A stretch of DNA of 64,000 nt from Phellopilus nigrolimitatus (taxonomy: Eukaryota > Basidiomycota > Agaricomycetes > Hymenochaetales > Hymenochaetaceae), in assembly GCA_021029095.1 (NCBI GenBank), contig JAJOHG010000062.1:1-64000 (forward strand), written 5' to 3'. The notes under the pieces are model-generated. The model saw nothing but the letters and a program-made list of their open reading frames with translations, was not told the DNA's origin and made no database searches. A program made the position numbers and the translations under genes. Below are positions 12,690 through 24,307 of this stretch, one piece after another (within the stretch, counting starts at the first letter, position 1; each line of letters opens with the position of its first letter).

Positions 12690-12968
12690 ACGTTGTCTGT
12701 ACATTATCATCTGTTTTGGCATCGATCACCGTAGACAGAAAACGCGAACGTATACTAGACTACTTGTGCGCGAATATAGGCAAAAACACAAAGCAAAAAA
12801 AAAAAAAAAATCGACCGGCGTCTAATCCAAAAATAGGCACGAGCACGCTGATGCACCGTGTCCCTGCCATCGATAGCGGGCGGTGCGCACGACTTGCTCC
12901 TGACCACCATCGTCTCGCTCTTAAGTCAACCAAGCCTCTCAGTTTCTTGCTCTTCTTTACAGTCCATC
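12690..12968 (+). promoter_or_regulatory. Conserved 5' flank of NLR-1
   Basis: About 280 bp upstream of the start codon are conserved in front of NLR-1, NLR-2 (24030-24307) and NLR-3 (44708-44997). Shared features are an A-rich run after caaaaacacaaagc, a catcgata box, and a CT-rich stretch ending cttctttacag just before the ATG. Conservation in three copies, one without the MBL gene, suggests this is the NLR promoter. No TATA box is clear. Confidence 0.45.
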
Positions 12969-15900
12969 ATGTCTGAGACACCACAGGAAAACCCGAATAC
13001 CGAACAACGCCGGTGAATCAGAAAACCCGTTTTTAATAATATTTTAATCGCTGAATCTTTATTTGCCATCTGCACGTAGTTATCTGCATTTGAAAGGTGA
13101 CGAGCACTGCTCGGTGCGAACTGCTTTATTGACTATTATACAGAAATCAACGTGGTCTTCAACGACGCTCGTCCGAACTCAAAGTTCTCCATCGAAATCG
13201 AAATTGCGGGCGAGCAGACCTACCAGTCGCCCGCTTTTGGAAAGAAGGAAGATATTGAATGGAAGTGTGATCGGTGAGCTTTACGCATACACTGTTCCCG
13301 TCAAAAGCTGAATATGTGCCGCTAAGTTTCGTCCTATCTTCCGCTACCGCCAAATTGACTATCCGGAAGTCGCGTCTCTCTGACTTGAAAATCATGAAGG
13401 AATATGCATCGTTTGATGTCAATTTCGGAGCAGACAACATAGGCGAAAACGAAACTGTCCCACTACTGGAAGGTAAGTTTGTTCTTGCGATAGTTAGCGA
13501 CCTTGAGCTCATACGGTACCCCTCAGATACTCGATTCACCGTGAATCTGGTCTTTGGTGCTTCGCGGCCTGTATGTTTTGTGGCATATCAGTTTTTCATT
13601 GCAAGTCGCTGATCAGAACAAAGCTTCAAGACGTTGCTCGCCTCCTCAGTAACGAAGCAACCACTGCTCTCGCATCTAAGGTAGTCCTGTTGGACAACAT
13701 CGATAAGATACTCGACTTCTCAGAGAAAATCATGGGGTTTGTAGAAGTTGTTGCGGAGGTGATTCAATCCAACATGTTTTTATTCTATTTGCGTTGCTGT
13801 TAGTTGACAATAGTCCTAGTTAAACCCAATAGCAAAATCGGCGGTTGGTGCTCTCAAGGTCGCTCTCGAGGTAAAATGCTTTCATCTTCATATCTTTGTT
13901 TCTCACATTTTCGTTGACCATGCGAACAGAATTGCCGGAAGATCAGCAAGTGTCATGATGAGGCTGTTACTCTCACGAAGGAGATGGAATCTCTGGCCCG
14001 TCTGCCTGAACTTGTTAGGGACAAAATAAAGGATTCTGCAACCATGAAAGCCATGGATGACTTTTTAGTTCTAGTGAAAGATGCAGCTGAAGCTCTAACT
14101 GAATATGCATCTCATTCCGGTATCAGTGAGCACATCTTTATCCTCTGTGGACAACTCTAACAAATGATAGGCTTTTATGCAAGGAATTGGTTTCAGCCCA
14201 AGCAGGACATTTTTGCTGAGTTGAGGCAGAGATTTACTGCTGTGAAGGAGAACATGGATCTGTATATGGGAGCAAACATCTTCAATGCTGTTCTAAGCAT
14301 GGGTAATGTTGTGTCTATGTGGTGCATGGAGAGATACTCATACTTTACTGCTTCCAGAGGAAAACCAGTTGCTTGATAGGCTTCATCCAGTCCATAAAGC
14401 TAATTTTGACCCAAATCACTCTTGCTTACCGGGCACAAGGGAAGATGTTTTGCATCATATTGATGACTGGGCCAGATTTTGCCAGGAACCACAGACCATG
14501 CTTTTCTGGCTGTATGGCATTGCAGGTTCTGGAAAAAGCTCCATAGCTTCATCAGCTGCTTCTTCACTTTATCATCAGGGTTGCCTTGCAGGGTGGTTTT
14601 TCTTCAAGAGAGATATCCCTGAATGCAGAAACCCACAGTATTTCATCTCCACTTTGGCCTATCACCTTGCTAGAGCCTACAAACCTTTCAGGGACATTAT
14701 ATTGCAGGTTCTTCAGAATGTCCCAGATCTTGCAAACAGTGCAGATAGTAGGCTGCAGTTTGAATCCCTGTTTACAGGTCCCCTTTCCAAATGCAGCCAG
14801 CCCTCTCCACCGAAGGTTTTTGTCATGATTGTTGATGCTTTGGATGAATGCCAGGATGCTGGTAGAGTTTTTGCAGATCTTGCTCAGCTGGCAGGTCTTG
14901 CCTCATGGCTCAAGATTTTTGTCACCAGCAGACCACTTCCAGAAATAGAAAAAGGGCTTAATAAAGTTACATCTCCAATGGAGACAAAGAATCTTTTTGA
15001 CACAGATGCACATGGTGACATTATTCAATATACAAAGGAGCAGGTTCAGAGGCTCGACAAGTCTGATGCCTCCCACTTTACAGAGGAGAATGTACTAGCC
15101 TTAGCAGAGAGAGCATCAGGGCTTTTCATTTGGATCAGCACTGTCTTTCTTTTCCTTAAAGGGAAGCTTGACATGCTTGCTGCACTACAGCAGATTCTTT
15201 CCTTGGACCCAGCTCAGAACCCAGAGGCAGAGTTGGACAAACTTTACACCACTGTCTTAACCAGTCTTTCCCAGGGTGACCAGGATAACATTGCCATAAT
15301 TCAGTGGATCCTTGGTGCCATTTTTGTCACAGCCAGGAATAGGCCACTCCCAGTGACTGCACTTGAGGATTTTCTTTCCAATCTTCCCAATAAAAAAGCC
15401 ATCCCTCACAATGTCTTGTCCAAAACCATTGCTGGTTTGCTCTCAGTCTTGTATGAGGACAAAGCATCTAGTGGCTCTATCCGTGTCTGTCATCCATCTT
15501 TTCTTGATTTTATAGGTGACAAAAAACGCTCTAAAGAATTCTGGATGGACTCAAAGGACATTGACTCTGTCATGGCCACAAGATGCCTGGAGATTATGCA
15601 GTCTAAGTTGAAATTCAACATGTGCAATCTGGAGTCATCCTATATCAAGAACACAGATGTTGGTGACCTGCAGGACAGGATTTCTACATGCATCCCTCTA
15701 TCACTTCAGTACAGTTGTTTGTACTGGATGAATCATCACTCCAGGTCAAACATAGATTTGAAGGACCAGACAGTATGGAGATTAGTTGAAGAAGTGCTGT
15801 GTGAGCCAAGGGCATTATTTTGGCTTGAGGCTCTAAGCCTGTTGGGACAGCTGAGCACAAGCATAGACATGTTGACTCAGGCTTCCAGTTGTTTTCAAGT

Positions 15901-17420
15901 AAGCTTAACATGTAACTTTTTCTTTCTTCTTTCCTATTAACAAGCATTTCATACAGCACTGCACAGAAATTGCATCAGCTAGTCAGGACCTTTACAGATT
16001 TGTCTCTGCATTCTATGAGCCTATGGAATCCAGCACTCCCCATATCTATGTCTCTGCCCTATCTTGGGCTCCAACAGAGAGTTATATAGCAAGGAACTTT
16101 TACACCTATTTTTCAAATCAGCCTTTAGTTGCTTCTGGAAAAGCTGATCATTGGAAAAACATTATATGGACAGGAAAGACAAAAAGCAGTGTTTATTGTG
16201 TTGCCTACTCTCCTGATGGCAGACATATTGTCTCTGGTTCACATGACGGCACCATTTGCATTTGGGATGCCTGGACAGGGAAGGCAGTTGGAGAGCCACT
16301 CACAGGTCATTCAGGCTGGGTTCTATCTGTTGCCTATTCCCCTGATGGCAGACACATTGTCTCTGGCTCAGATGATGAAACTATCTGCATCTGGGATGCC
16401 CACACTGGGAATGCTGTTGGAGAGCAACTCAGAGGTCATTCAGACTGTGTTTGGTCTGTTGCCTACTCCCTTGATGGCAAATACATTGTCTCTGGCTCTG
16501 ATGACAAAACCATCTGCATCTGGGATGCCCAGACAGGGAAGGCAGTTGGAGAGCCACTCACAGGTCATTCACGTGGGGTTCACTCTGTTGCCTACTCCCC
16601 TGATGGCAGACACATTGTCTCTGGCTCTTTTGACAAAACTATCTGCATTTGGGATGCACACACTGGGAAGGCTGTTGGAGAGTCGCTCACAGGTCATTCA
16701 GGCATGGTTTGGTCTGTTGCCTACTCCCCTGATGGCAGACACATTGTCTCTGGCTCTGCAGACAAAACCATCTGCATCTGGGATGCCCACACTGGGAAGG
16801 CTGTTGGAGAGTCACTTACAGGTCATTCAGACACAGTTCGATCTGTTGCCTACTCCCCTGATGGCAGACACATTGTTTCTGGCTCTGGAGATGAAATCAT
16901 CCGCATTTGGGATGCACACACTGGGAAGGCAGTTGGAGAGCCACTCACAGGTCATTCAGGCTCAGTTTACTCTGTTGCCTACTCCCCTGATGGCAGACAC
17001 ATTGTCTCTGGCTCTCAAGACAAAACCATCTGCATCTGGGATGCCCAGACTGGGAAGGCTGTTGGAGAGCCACTTACAGGTCATTTAGGTGGGGTTTACT
17101 CGGTTGCCTACTCCCCTGATGGCAAACACATTGTCTCTGGCTCTAGCGACAGTACCATTCGTATCTGGGATGCAGATTTGGATTCAGATGACTTTAAATC
17201 AAACCTCAGACTTCCTTCAAGGATTTCTGATGATGGATGGTGGAAGAATTCTGCAGGTGAACTGTTGCTCTGGGTGCCTCATGAGCATAGGAAGATAATT
17301 TGCTATAGGTGTGAGATGTGTATCTCAACTGATCTGCTAAGGTATCCACCAAGGCTAGACTGGGAAAAGCTTGATCAAGGGGGAGGTACATCTTGGGCAG
17401 ACATCTACAAAAGCAATTAA
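12969..17420 (+). CDS. NLR-1: C2-like / helical / NACHT / WD40 receptor, intact
   Basis: Eleven exons: 12969-13012, 13080-13096, 13144-13273, 13327-13472, 13527-13570, 13606-13758, 13820-13870, 13930-14125, 14171-14302, 14358-15898 and 15957-17420. All phases close to 1305 aa, and exon borders match NLR-2 and NLR-3. Residues ~20-125 form a C2-like beta domain as found in Agaricomycete NACHT proteins. Residues ~130-300 are helical. NACHT follows, with Walker A GIAGSGKS at about 358-365, Walker B VMIVDALDE at about 460-468 and a TSRP sensor. WD repeats (eight, 43 aa each) span about 897-1225, and a conserved tail has DDGWWKNSAGELLLW. Fungal NACHT-WD40 proteins act in recognition and cell-death signalling; the ligand is unknown. 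Exon 9 is 84 bp shorter than in its paralogues, removing 28 residues before NACHT. Confidence 0.88.
16191..17174 (+). repeat. WD40 repeat array of NLR-1, 8 units of 129 bp
   Basis: Eight direct 129-bp units encode 43-residue WD blades with the core SVAYSPDGRHIVSGS. Units are near-identical except at a few codons: residue 2, residue 18 after SGS, residue 20, residue 28 and residues 42-43 after GHS. The register was checked at 16449 and 16578, which differ by exactly 129 bp. Confidence 0.9.
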
Positions 17421-20298
17421 TGTTTGAAGGTGTGTTGCTCATTATATATGTATGCTTATTGACTCTGACTTTTCCTTTTTATTAGCTTGAAGTATGATTC
17501 CTGGGCCACTTGTGTTTAGACCTAAGCATGGTGATCTGCGGCTATTTGTAATTGATTTTAGTTGGATATATAGGGAATAAAGGGAACTCCGTATATGCTG
17601 CTGACTGAATATGATTCTATAACTGAAGCTAAGAAATACAGACAGCGTAACAGGTGAGCAAGATGAGTAGGTATTATAAGTTGGAGTAGACAGTAGAAAT
17701 TACCACCGAGGCCGAGCGATAGACAATTCAAAGATGATACGGCGAAAACATACTCACGAGCAGGTTTAGTTTGATAACTGTTTCTGTATTCAACCCCATG
17801 GAATGCGGGGGACGCAGACACGAGTCAACTCAAAGGTCTTGATACAAGAGTCTGGAATGCCAGCCTACGTGGAGCGACAAGCACCTCTACATCCTAAGTC
17901 TATCACAATGCCGATGCGCAAATTGAAATTAAGAAGAAGCTAGATTCACAGAAGCGCCTACGGACAGAACTTCATTTGGCAGGAGCGCATTGTCCATCTG
18001 TACCAGGAGACTCGGAGCAGACAGCGCGAGCAGCAGAACTGAGGACGAAATAGCAAGCATGTGAGGAAGGGGGCTTATGGATGGATGCGAAGAGGGAAAG
18101 AGGGATTGGAAGCGCAGCGTCAACGAAGGGATACAGTGTCATCAATCGCGTCAGCCGCACCAGAGTCGGGTACGCTGCGGAGGCTTGTTCAAAGAAAGGC
18201 TGCCCGCGGGCGTTGATGCTGCGGCATGCGACGGCGGGTGGGAAGGCCACCGTCGATATCGCATATGCATATGTCGGAGTCGCAGTCGGCGAAGGCCAAG
18301 TCAGGCAAGGCTTCGCGGTGCGCGGTGCTCTCTTTGCTGTTGCTGCTGCCTCCTAGGTGGGTACCATCGAGCGCGTCGTTCGTGGTCTCGTCGACGTCGG
18401 TCTCGACGTGCTGTATCCATTCAGCCGGATGGTATCCTCTGCGTTGCACTGTACATGTGGTGGGACATCGCGGAGATCGGTAATGGTCGGGGCCGATCCG
18501 AGAGGGAAAAGAAGAGGAGACGCGCGACGTTTTTCTATCGAGAGGGCTTCGAAGTCCGCACGAAGAGCCTGGTGGGCAGCGTGAAGCAAAAGCGCGCAGA
18601 CTGGCAGGAGCGCGGCGCACAGAACTAATCTCTTCGTCTATCGTAGTCGAGCGATAAGAAACAGATTTTGAGATAGTTTTAAGAGAAGGGAGCAGTAGCA
18701 TCAAGTTCGGAACGAGAGGCCTACGGTCAATGCGTGAGTGTGAGTGGACTGCGGAAGCCGTGAAGCGGCGAACGCTGGAGGACACCTCAAAGAGCGGAGA
18801 AACGGCGGATATGACCCCCGCGGTCCGTACTGAGGACGCGCCAGGTGGCCGGCACGAGGAGGCGCAGGAGGGCGGGCGTATGAGCGATGACGGCGCTCAT
18901 GCACGTCAATCGGTCTGTTTGGCGCACACAAGGGCGGTCAACAGCGCGTCAAACTCCGTGGAAACGAGAACGTGCACCCACCCGCCTCCGCGGCCTATCG
19001 TTCTACACTCCAGGATGGGGGCGGAGGATGCTGCTCGGCCTCCCGCCGTCGCCCGCGCCGTAAGCAGAAACAAAGATGCAGACCCGAGCTTGCTTGTGGA
19101 GAACAGCGCCGTCCGCTGCGCGCGCTCCTTGTCCGTCACGCGTATCGTATTCCTCGCCTGGCTCGCCAGCGCGGTGCCGCCGCATTCTCGCGATCCGCTC
19201 TCCGATTAAGGCTCGCGATGTTCAAGACTACCGTCAGCAACGCGCATAGGGCGCGGGAATCCGGGCTCCGCGCGAAGAGCTCAGTGGGTGACGTGAGGCA
19301 AACGAAGCGCAGTTGGCAGGGGCGGGACACACGAAAGCACGAGCCACGGGCGAATATGTCGCCTAGTGCCGAAGCCAGGAGCGAGGGAGCAGTTGGAAGC
19401 GGATCGAGGTGTCGGTGCGCGTGTGCGCGCAAGGGTGTCTACGGTAAGCGGGGAGGCGCGGACGTCAGACGGGTCGATAAAGATGCGCCGCTCGCGCCGT
19501 CGAGAGAATGCAGTAGCTTGCGGGAGACTTGCGCATCAGCGAGCAGCGTTGAGGAATGCGTGCGCGAACCGCTCCCGGACGTGTTGCAGACCACATGTAT
19601 TCGTTACGCTGAGCTCCAAGATGCGCAAGCTCACTGCTCCGAAGCTGATCGATAGCTGTTTAGGCAAATCGAGACTGCGGCTACGTCGACCGAAACATCG
19701 AGGACGGAGATCTAGACAGGTGCGCTGGTGGCGCGTAGGACTGGAGTCCGTCTTTAAAAGAGCTGATTAGATTTGGAACCGGTATTGAGGTGAGCCATGA
19801 GCATGCCATGATCGGCAAGAGCGAACGTTGAGAGAAGCCTGGTCGAGTGACTCGAGTCCGAGTCCGAGTCGTGCACTGCGAGAGCGCATGGTAAACGTGC
19901 AGGTTCGCCCCCAGCTCAGTCATCCTCGCCTCCTCGCACGCTGCCTCTTTCAGCTTGCCTGCGAACCTGCCCTAGAACACCTCGCCATTGCTGTCCTGGG
20001 TTATGCGCTCGAGCTCGTTGCACGCGGGACACTCACCACCTTCGAGAACATGTCCACGGGATTTGAGAAAAGTAAGTCCTTTTTGATTAGAATCAGTCTG
20101 TGTGGTACCCAGATGAATAGCAGACAGCACAAACTGAGTGACACGACCAAGGTGGGATGACGTCATCCCTCGAGGCGAACGATGACTCAGCCATCGACTG
20201 TCTGCTACCTCTGTGTCGACCAGCGACAACTCGTGTCTGTCAGTCCGTACCATTTGAATGCTGCTGTCCACTTATCCTTACCCTGTCTCGCCCAATCG
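17421..20298. repeat. 3' flank of NLR-1, diverged copies elsewhere
   Basis: This stretch holds no gene I can support. It matches 28827-31715 after NLR-2. Its first ~700 bp also match 50301-51240 after NLR-3, and its middle part matches 36030-37430, where no NLR remains. Landmark strings include agtggactgcggaagccg and ggagtccgtctt. Many GC-rich ORFs cross it but none keeps frame between copies, so it reads as non-coding or decayed. Confidence 0.55.
19900..20075 (+). pseudogene. Short MBL remnant
   Basis: About 170 bp match MBL-1 exon 2, from the LEQFA region through the segment encoding RYTPELVAHETL, with stops and indels. The same relic lies at 31340-31515 in copy B and a shorter one at 33200-33330. 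Confidence 0.55.
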
Positions 20299-21925
20299 TC
20301 TTCCTGCGTTCTCAGACGTATCAACAATGATATCTATCCTCGAGTACTAAGCAATTCCCCCGGCGCAGGAAACACTCCCCACTGCCAACATGATGACCAG
20401 ATGCATACTACTAGGCTGTCGTTGCGACGTCTTCACACCCGGTGAGATCTCTAACCTTTTTTCGAGCTTTTTTCGTCGTTTCTAAATACGATTTTGGTTC
20501 GTCTGATTTTGATAGGACAGAGACGAAGGTCGGCTATAGCTAATCCAGCAACCTCATAAGCAGTCTGTCGTTTTCGCGTTGATCGACGATATGTTCCGCG
20601 GCCACAACATCAAGAGAGGTTTTCGGCATCCGTACCTCATGTGCTATTCTTCTACCGCTGTGGCACCATGTCATCATTGTCTGAAGGTACGCCGGGTCAT
20701 CGACGATGCAGGATCTCCCTCCGTTCGCGTAAACCGCTTAGCTAACGAATATCCTACAACTCCTTTAGAAAGCGCGGACACGAGCTGCGGACCACCTTTT
20801 TGTCTCTTCGCTAAACTGAAAGCTCTGCCTGTCCGTCTTCTGTGCCTGTGCCATGGATCCCCGAAACAGTTTTGAAGAATCAGACTAGCGTGATTATACT
20901 CTACTTCGATGGAGAAGTGACAGGCTACATACATATTGCGAATTGAAGGCGAAGACGAGGGGGGTTTCAGGTGTAACTCCAGCGCGTTGCCTTACTTCCG
21001 GTCGAGCAGATTCCTGAAACAACAATTATACTACATAAAGGCTTACTCATAAATTGCGCCGAAATTTTTTACAAGCAACTCGCATCTTGCGCTCATCGTG
21101 TCTGCGGGCCATGCCTCTGCGTGCTGTATACGCGAATTCAAGACTATACGAAGTTGGTTATCGCGCTTCTACTCAAGCATCCTGTGCAATCCGTGCCCAA
21201 CGCAAATAGCCCTCGAATTTCCTATTAGTCTTGAATCGCACTTACGATCTCATGGGAGGCACGAGGACTCTCCTGTGAACTCGTGCACAAAGCCCCGGTG
21301 TCTGTCCTGATCTCGGAGAAATCGACGGCGAAATGCAATGTGAGGGCACAGCGATGACTTTTGAGTCCACTACAGGGCGCGGATGTGTACATATGCAAGA
21401 CGTACCAGAGGAAATATCGGCTTGCCGCGGAGAAAATGCGTCGATTTCGACTTGGACCACGCTGGTATGTTCGCCTATCCTTCAAGTCTCGCAGAGAACT
21501 CAATACCGTCGTGATACATTCTAGTTGCGCGAGCGCCAGAGAATCGCGGGCGCACAAGCTTTTGGCGAACTTCGATCGCCGCTCGCTATCCTTTACCCTT
21601 CTCAGCTTCACAGATTGTCTTCTGAACCACCTATTGTGTCCTTTGGCGAGGATATTCTGAGAGCTTTGGTTGTGCGCGGCACCATGTTCCGTGTGAAGTC
21701 TCGATTTGTTTCTCAAATCTCGAACCTCGTATCGGATTCAAGCACATTCTCACAATGCTACCATCGCTCGCGAAGACACCGTAGGTCGGCCAATCCGGCG
21801 GCGCATGCGAGCATTGCATTTGTCGCGTTTACTATAGCGGACAGCAGAGCTGGTTTCCGGATCCGGGCGGGGTGCTGTTCTCCTCGTTCACACACCAATA
21901 TCTCCTTATCCTCCTCTCCTCCGCC
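20299..21925. other. Module spacer upstream of MBL-2
   Basis: No gene is supported. It is the counterpart of 8874-10555, with indels. ORFs here do not keep frame with those of copy A. Confidence 0.45.
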
Positions 21926-22925
21926 ATGTCTGCAGCTAGAAAGAAGACCGCCGCGTTCACAGCTACGCGGATAACTTCCACCGTGTTCAAGATCGTCGAG
22001 TACGACGGCATCTACGCGGAGCACCCCTTCATCTACGCCAAGCTCCTCCCGTCCGTGCTCCTTCTGATTGATTCAGGCTGCGGGGGCACGTCGAACGACC
22101 CGAACGTGGATATCACAAGCTTGCGCAAATTCGTCGAGACTTGGCCGGTGGAGGACAACGACGATGCGCCGCTCAACGAGCACGGAAAGCGGAAATACGT
22201 CGTCGCGTGCACGCATTGCCATTATGACCATATCCGTGCGTTCATATCCGTGCCTCGCCCAAATCCGTTTCCGATCTGACGCAGCGCTCAGTTGCCCTCG
22301 AGCAGTTCGCTCCCGACTCACTCATCCTCGCCTCCTCCCACTCTCCTCTTTCCTTTCCCCCACGAACCGGCCCCAAAACACGCAACGCAAGCGCCTCGGC
22401 ATCCCCGTCCCGCGCTACACACCCGAGCTCATCGCACTCGAGTCGCTCATCACCTTCAAGGGCGCGTCCACAGGCCTGCGCGTGCTGCACACACCGGGCC
22501 ACACGCCCGACGAGCTCGCGCTGTGGGACGCGGGCGACACATGCTTTACGTCGGCGACACCGTGTACGAGTGAAAGCCGGTGCTGGGCCCGCCCGAGGGC
22601 GACCTCGTCGTGTGGTTCGCCAGCATGGAACTACCTCGTCGACTTCGTGTGCGCTGCGAGTCTGGAGCGACAGAATGCGGGGCGGCCGGTGAAGATCAAT
22701 GCGGGGCACGATACGAGCTTGGGGGACGCGCTCGACGTGCTGCTTGCGGGCCGCGCGTTCGTCATGGACGTGCTTACGGGCAAGGAGCGCGTGAAGAGGC
22801 GCAGCGAGGTGGATGGTGTGAGGCTTGTTTACTATGCGCAGAGCGATGGTCGGTTCAGTCTGCGTCTCCCGGAGGGTTTGGTTCGGGACGCTCGCGACAG
22901 AATGAATATACCACGTATTGTGTGA
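21926..22925 (+). pseudogene. MBL-2: full-length but disrupted MBL-fold gene
   Basis: This is the duplicate of MBL-1, with exons 21926-22235 and 22292-22925 and the intron kept. Exon 1 is open and retains HCHYDH. In exon 2, by comparison with MBL-1, one base is lost near 22348, one near 22538, a Trp codon became TGA at about 22571 (in ...GDTVYE-stop), and one base is gained near 22628. After that the frame is again that of MBL-1, with INAGHD and the C-terminus well conserved. Four independent lesions make a functional product very unlikely, and this cannot be explained by a single sequencing error. Confidence 0.85.
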
Positions 22926-24029
22926 CGATAAGGAGCTCGGTGCGTCATTTTCGTTTCTAAAAGCCGTTGCGTCGATGGATAGTACTGATTTGTCTTGTCC
23001 ACTCAGGCCCGTACCGCTACCGTCGATTCCTTGGATCGAAAATCAGAAGTCATCACCAAATGTATGAATACAATTACACATCCTTTGATCTCATTTCGTG
23101 CCTTCCGCGCTCGTGAAGACATTCTCAAGTCCGGACAAAGCAACCCACGAAAAAAACAGAAAGCGTGTACGCCTCTGACCGGGTGTAGAAGATAATTGAG
23201 ACGGTCCCATTTGGAGCGAAGCGCGCGTCACTGTCTGCTTTGGGGCCCTCTGCATTCGATTCTCGAGCCAATTTTTCCCGTGCACCTCTCACTGTCTTGC
23301 TGAGAAGACTATTGATCGCGTCGCGCGCTGAATTCTACGGTCTTCTCCGGGGCCGACGCGGGCTGTGATTCTTCAATATCCTGTTGTGAAGCACGCTAGC
23401 GACTATGAAAACCGACCGGCCGACCACCTCTTTTGGCAAATTATGATTGTCTGATACTGCCGCAGCCTTACACTCTATAATATGATTCGTGCTTCGTTGC
23501 GCAACTACAGAGGTGGCTAGACTTCGGTACGCTCGCATTCTCTGGCTGCAAAACGTATAATCATATTCATTTTAAAGGCATTTCGACAAGTACGTACGTC
23601 CTCGCTCGGCGCTGGCGCGCGAAAAAGGTTAGTGAGAAGGCGAGTTACGTCCGAAAGGACGGGCTAACAGGTTTGACGACGCTCGACCAGCGTTCAATCC
23701 GCGTGCTCTGCGCGTACAGGTGCCTGCGCACCAACAAGGCGCGGGAAGATGATCACAGGCCTCTGCAAGGATGACGGGCATCACTGGTCGCCTGCGTCGC
23801 AAATAAAGAAGTCCGCACAGCGCAACCACAGTTCTCGTACTCTTTCCTCTCCGCCGCCCTCCGAGCACCACGTCTATCTCCCCGCCAATTGGCCGGGGGG
23901 CGAGAATGCGCACGTGTATACTGGGCATAGTATGCTGGAAACGAATGGGGCGCGGAAGGTCGAGACGAGGCGCCGCTACAGCTCTAGCGCTGGTGACTCC
24001 AAGCTTTGTATCACGGGAGAACACTGTCT
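22926..24029. other. Spacer between MBL-2 and NLR-2
   Basis: This is the counterpart of 11557-12689. No gene is seen. Confidence 0.45.
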
Positions 24030-24307
24030 GCATACTGTCATCTGTTTCGACGTCAGACACCGTAGACACAAATAGCGAACGTATACCAGAATACTTGTAC
24101 ATTTTAAAGCGCGAATAGGCAAAAACACAAAGCAAAAATAAAATCAAATCATCCGGCGTCTAATCCAAAAATAAGTACCAAGGCGCTGATGCATCGTGTC
24201 CCTGCCCATCGATAGTGGGCGGTGCGCACGACTTGCTCCTGACCACCATCGTCTCGCTCTTAAGTCAGCCAAGCCTCTCAGTTTCTTGCTCTTCTTTACA
24301 GTCCATC
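24030..24307 (+). promoter_or_regulatory. Conserved 5' flank of NLR-2
   Basis: This is the counterpart of the NLR-1 promoter block, with the same catcgata box and CT-rich leader ending cttctttacag before the start codon. Confidence 0.45.

Larger units (their letters stand above)
8874..20298 (+). repeat. Tandem module copy A (MBL gene + NLR gene + spacers)
   Basis: This ~11.4 kb segment is repeated directly as copy B (20299 to about 31715). Matching landmarks are the left edge (cccaatcgtcttcc at 8874 and 20299), MBL starts 10556/21926 and NLR starts 12969/24308. The 3' flanks also match. The offset between landmarks is 11.3-11.5 kb throughout, so the module was copied as one block. Exons are conserved better than spacers. 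The exact right edge is blurred by divergence. Confidence 0.8.

Noticed and set aside
12969..14125. HET-s/sigma-type amyloid motif or lipase/HET domain at the NLR N-terminus
   Set aside because: The N-terminal exons read as a C2-like beta domain and helices. No such motif is visible.
16129..17088. 319-codon plus-strand ORF rich in SLPTPLMADTLSLA repeats
   Set aside because: It is the second frame of the NLR-1 WD array; the repetitive protein simply mirrors the 129-bp units. Similar shadows lie in the NLR-2 and NLR-3 arrays.
18077..19770. GC-rich ORFs of 130-230 codons on both strands
   Set aside because: The same region at 29.6-31.2 and 36.0-37.4 kb does not keep any of these frames, so they are chance ORFs in a non-coding repeat.
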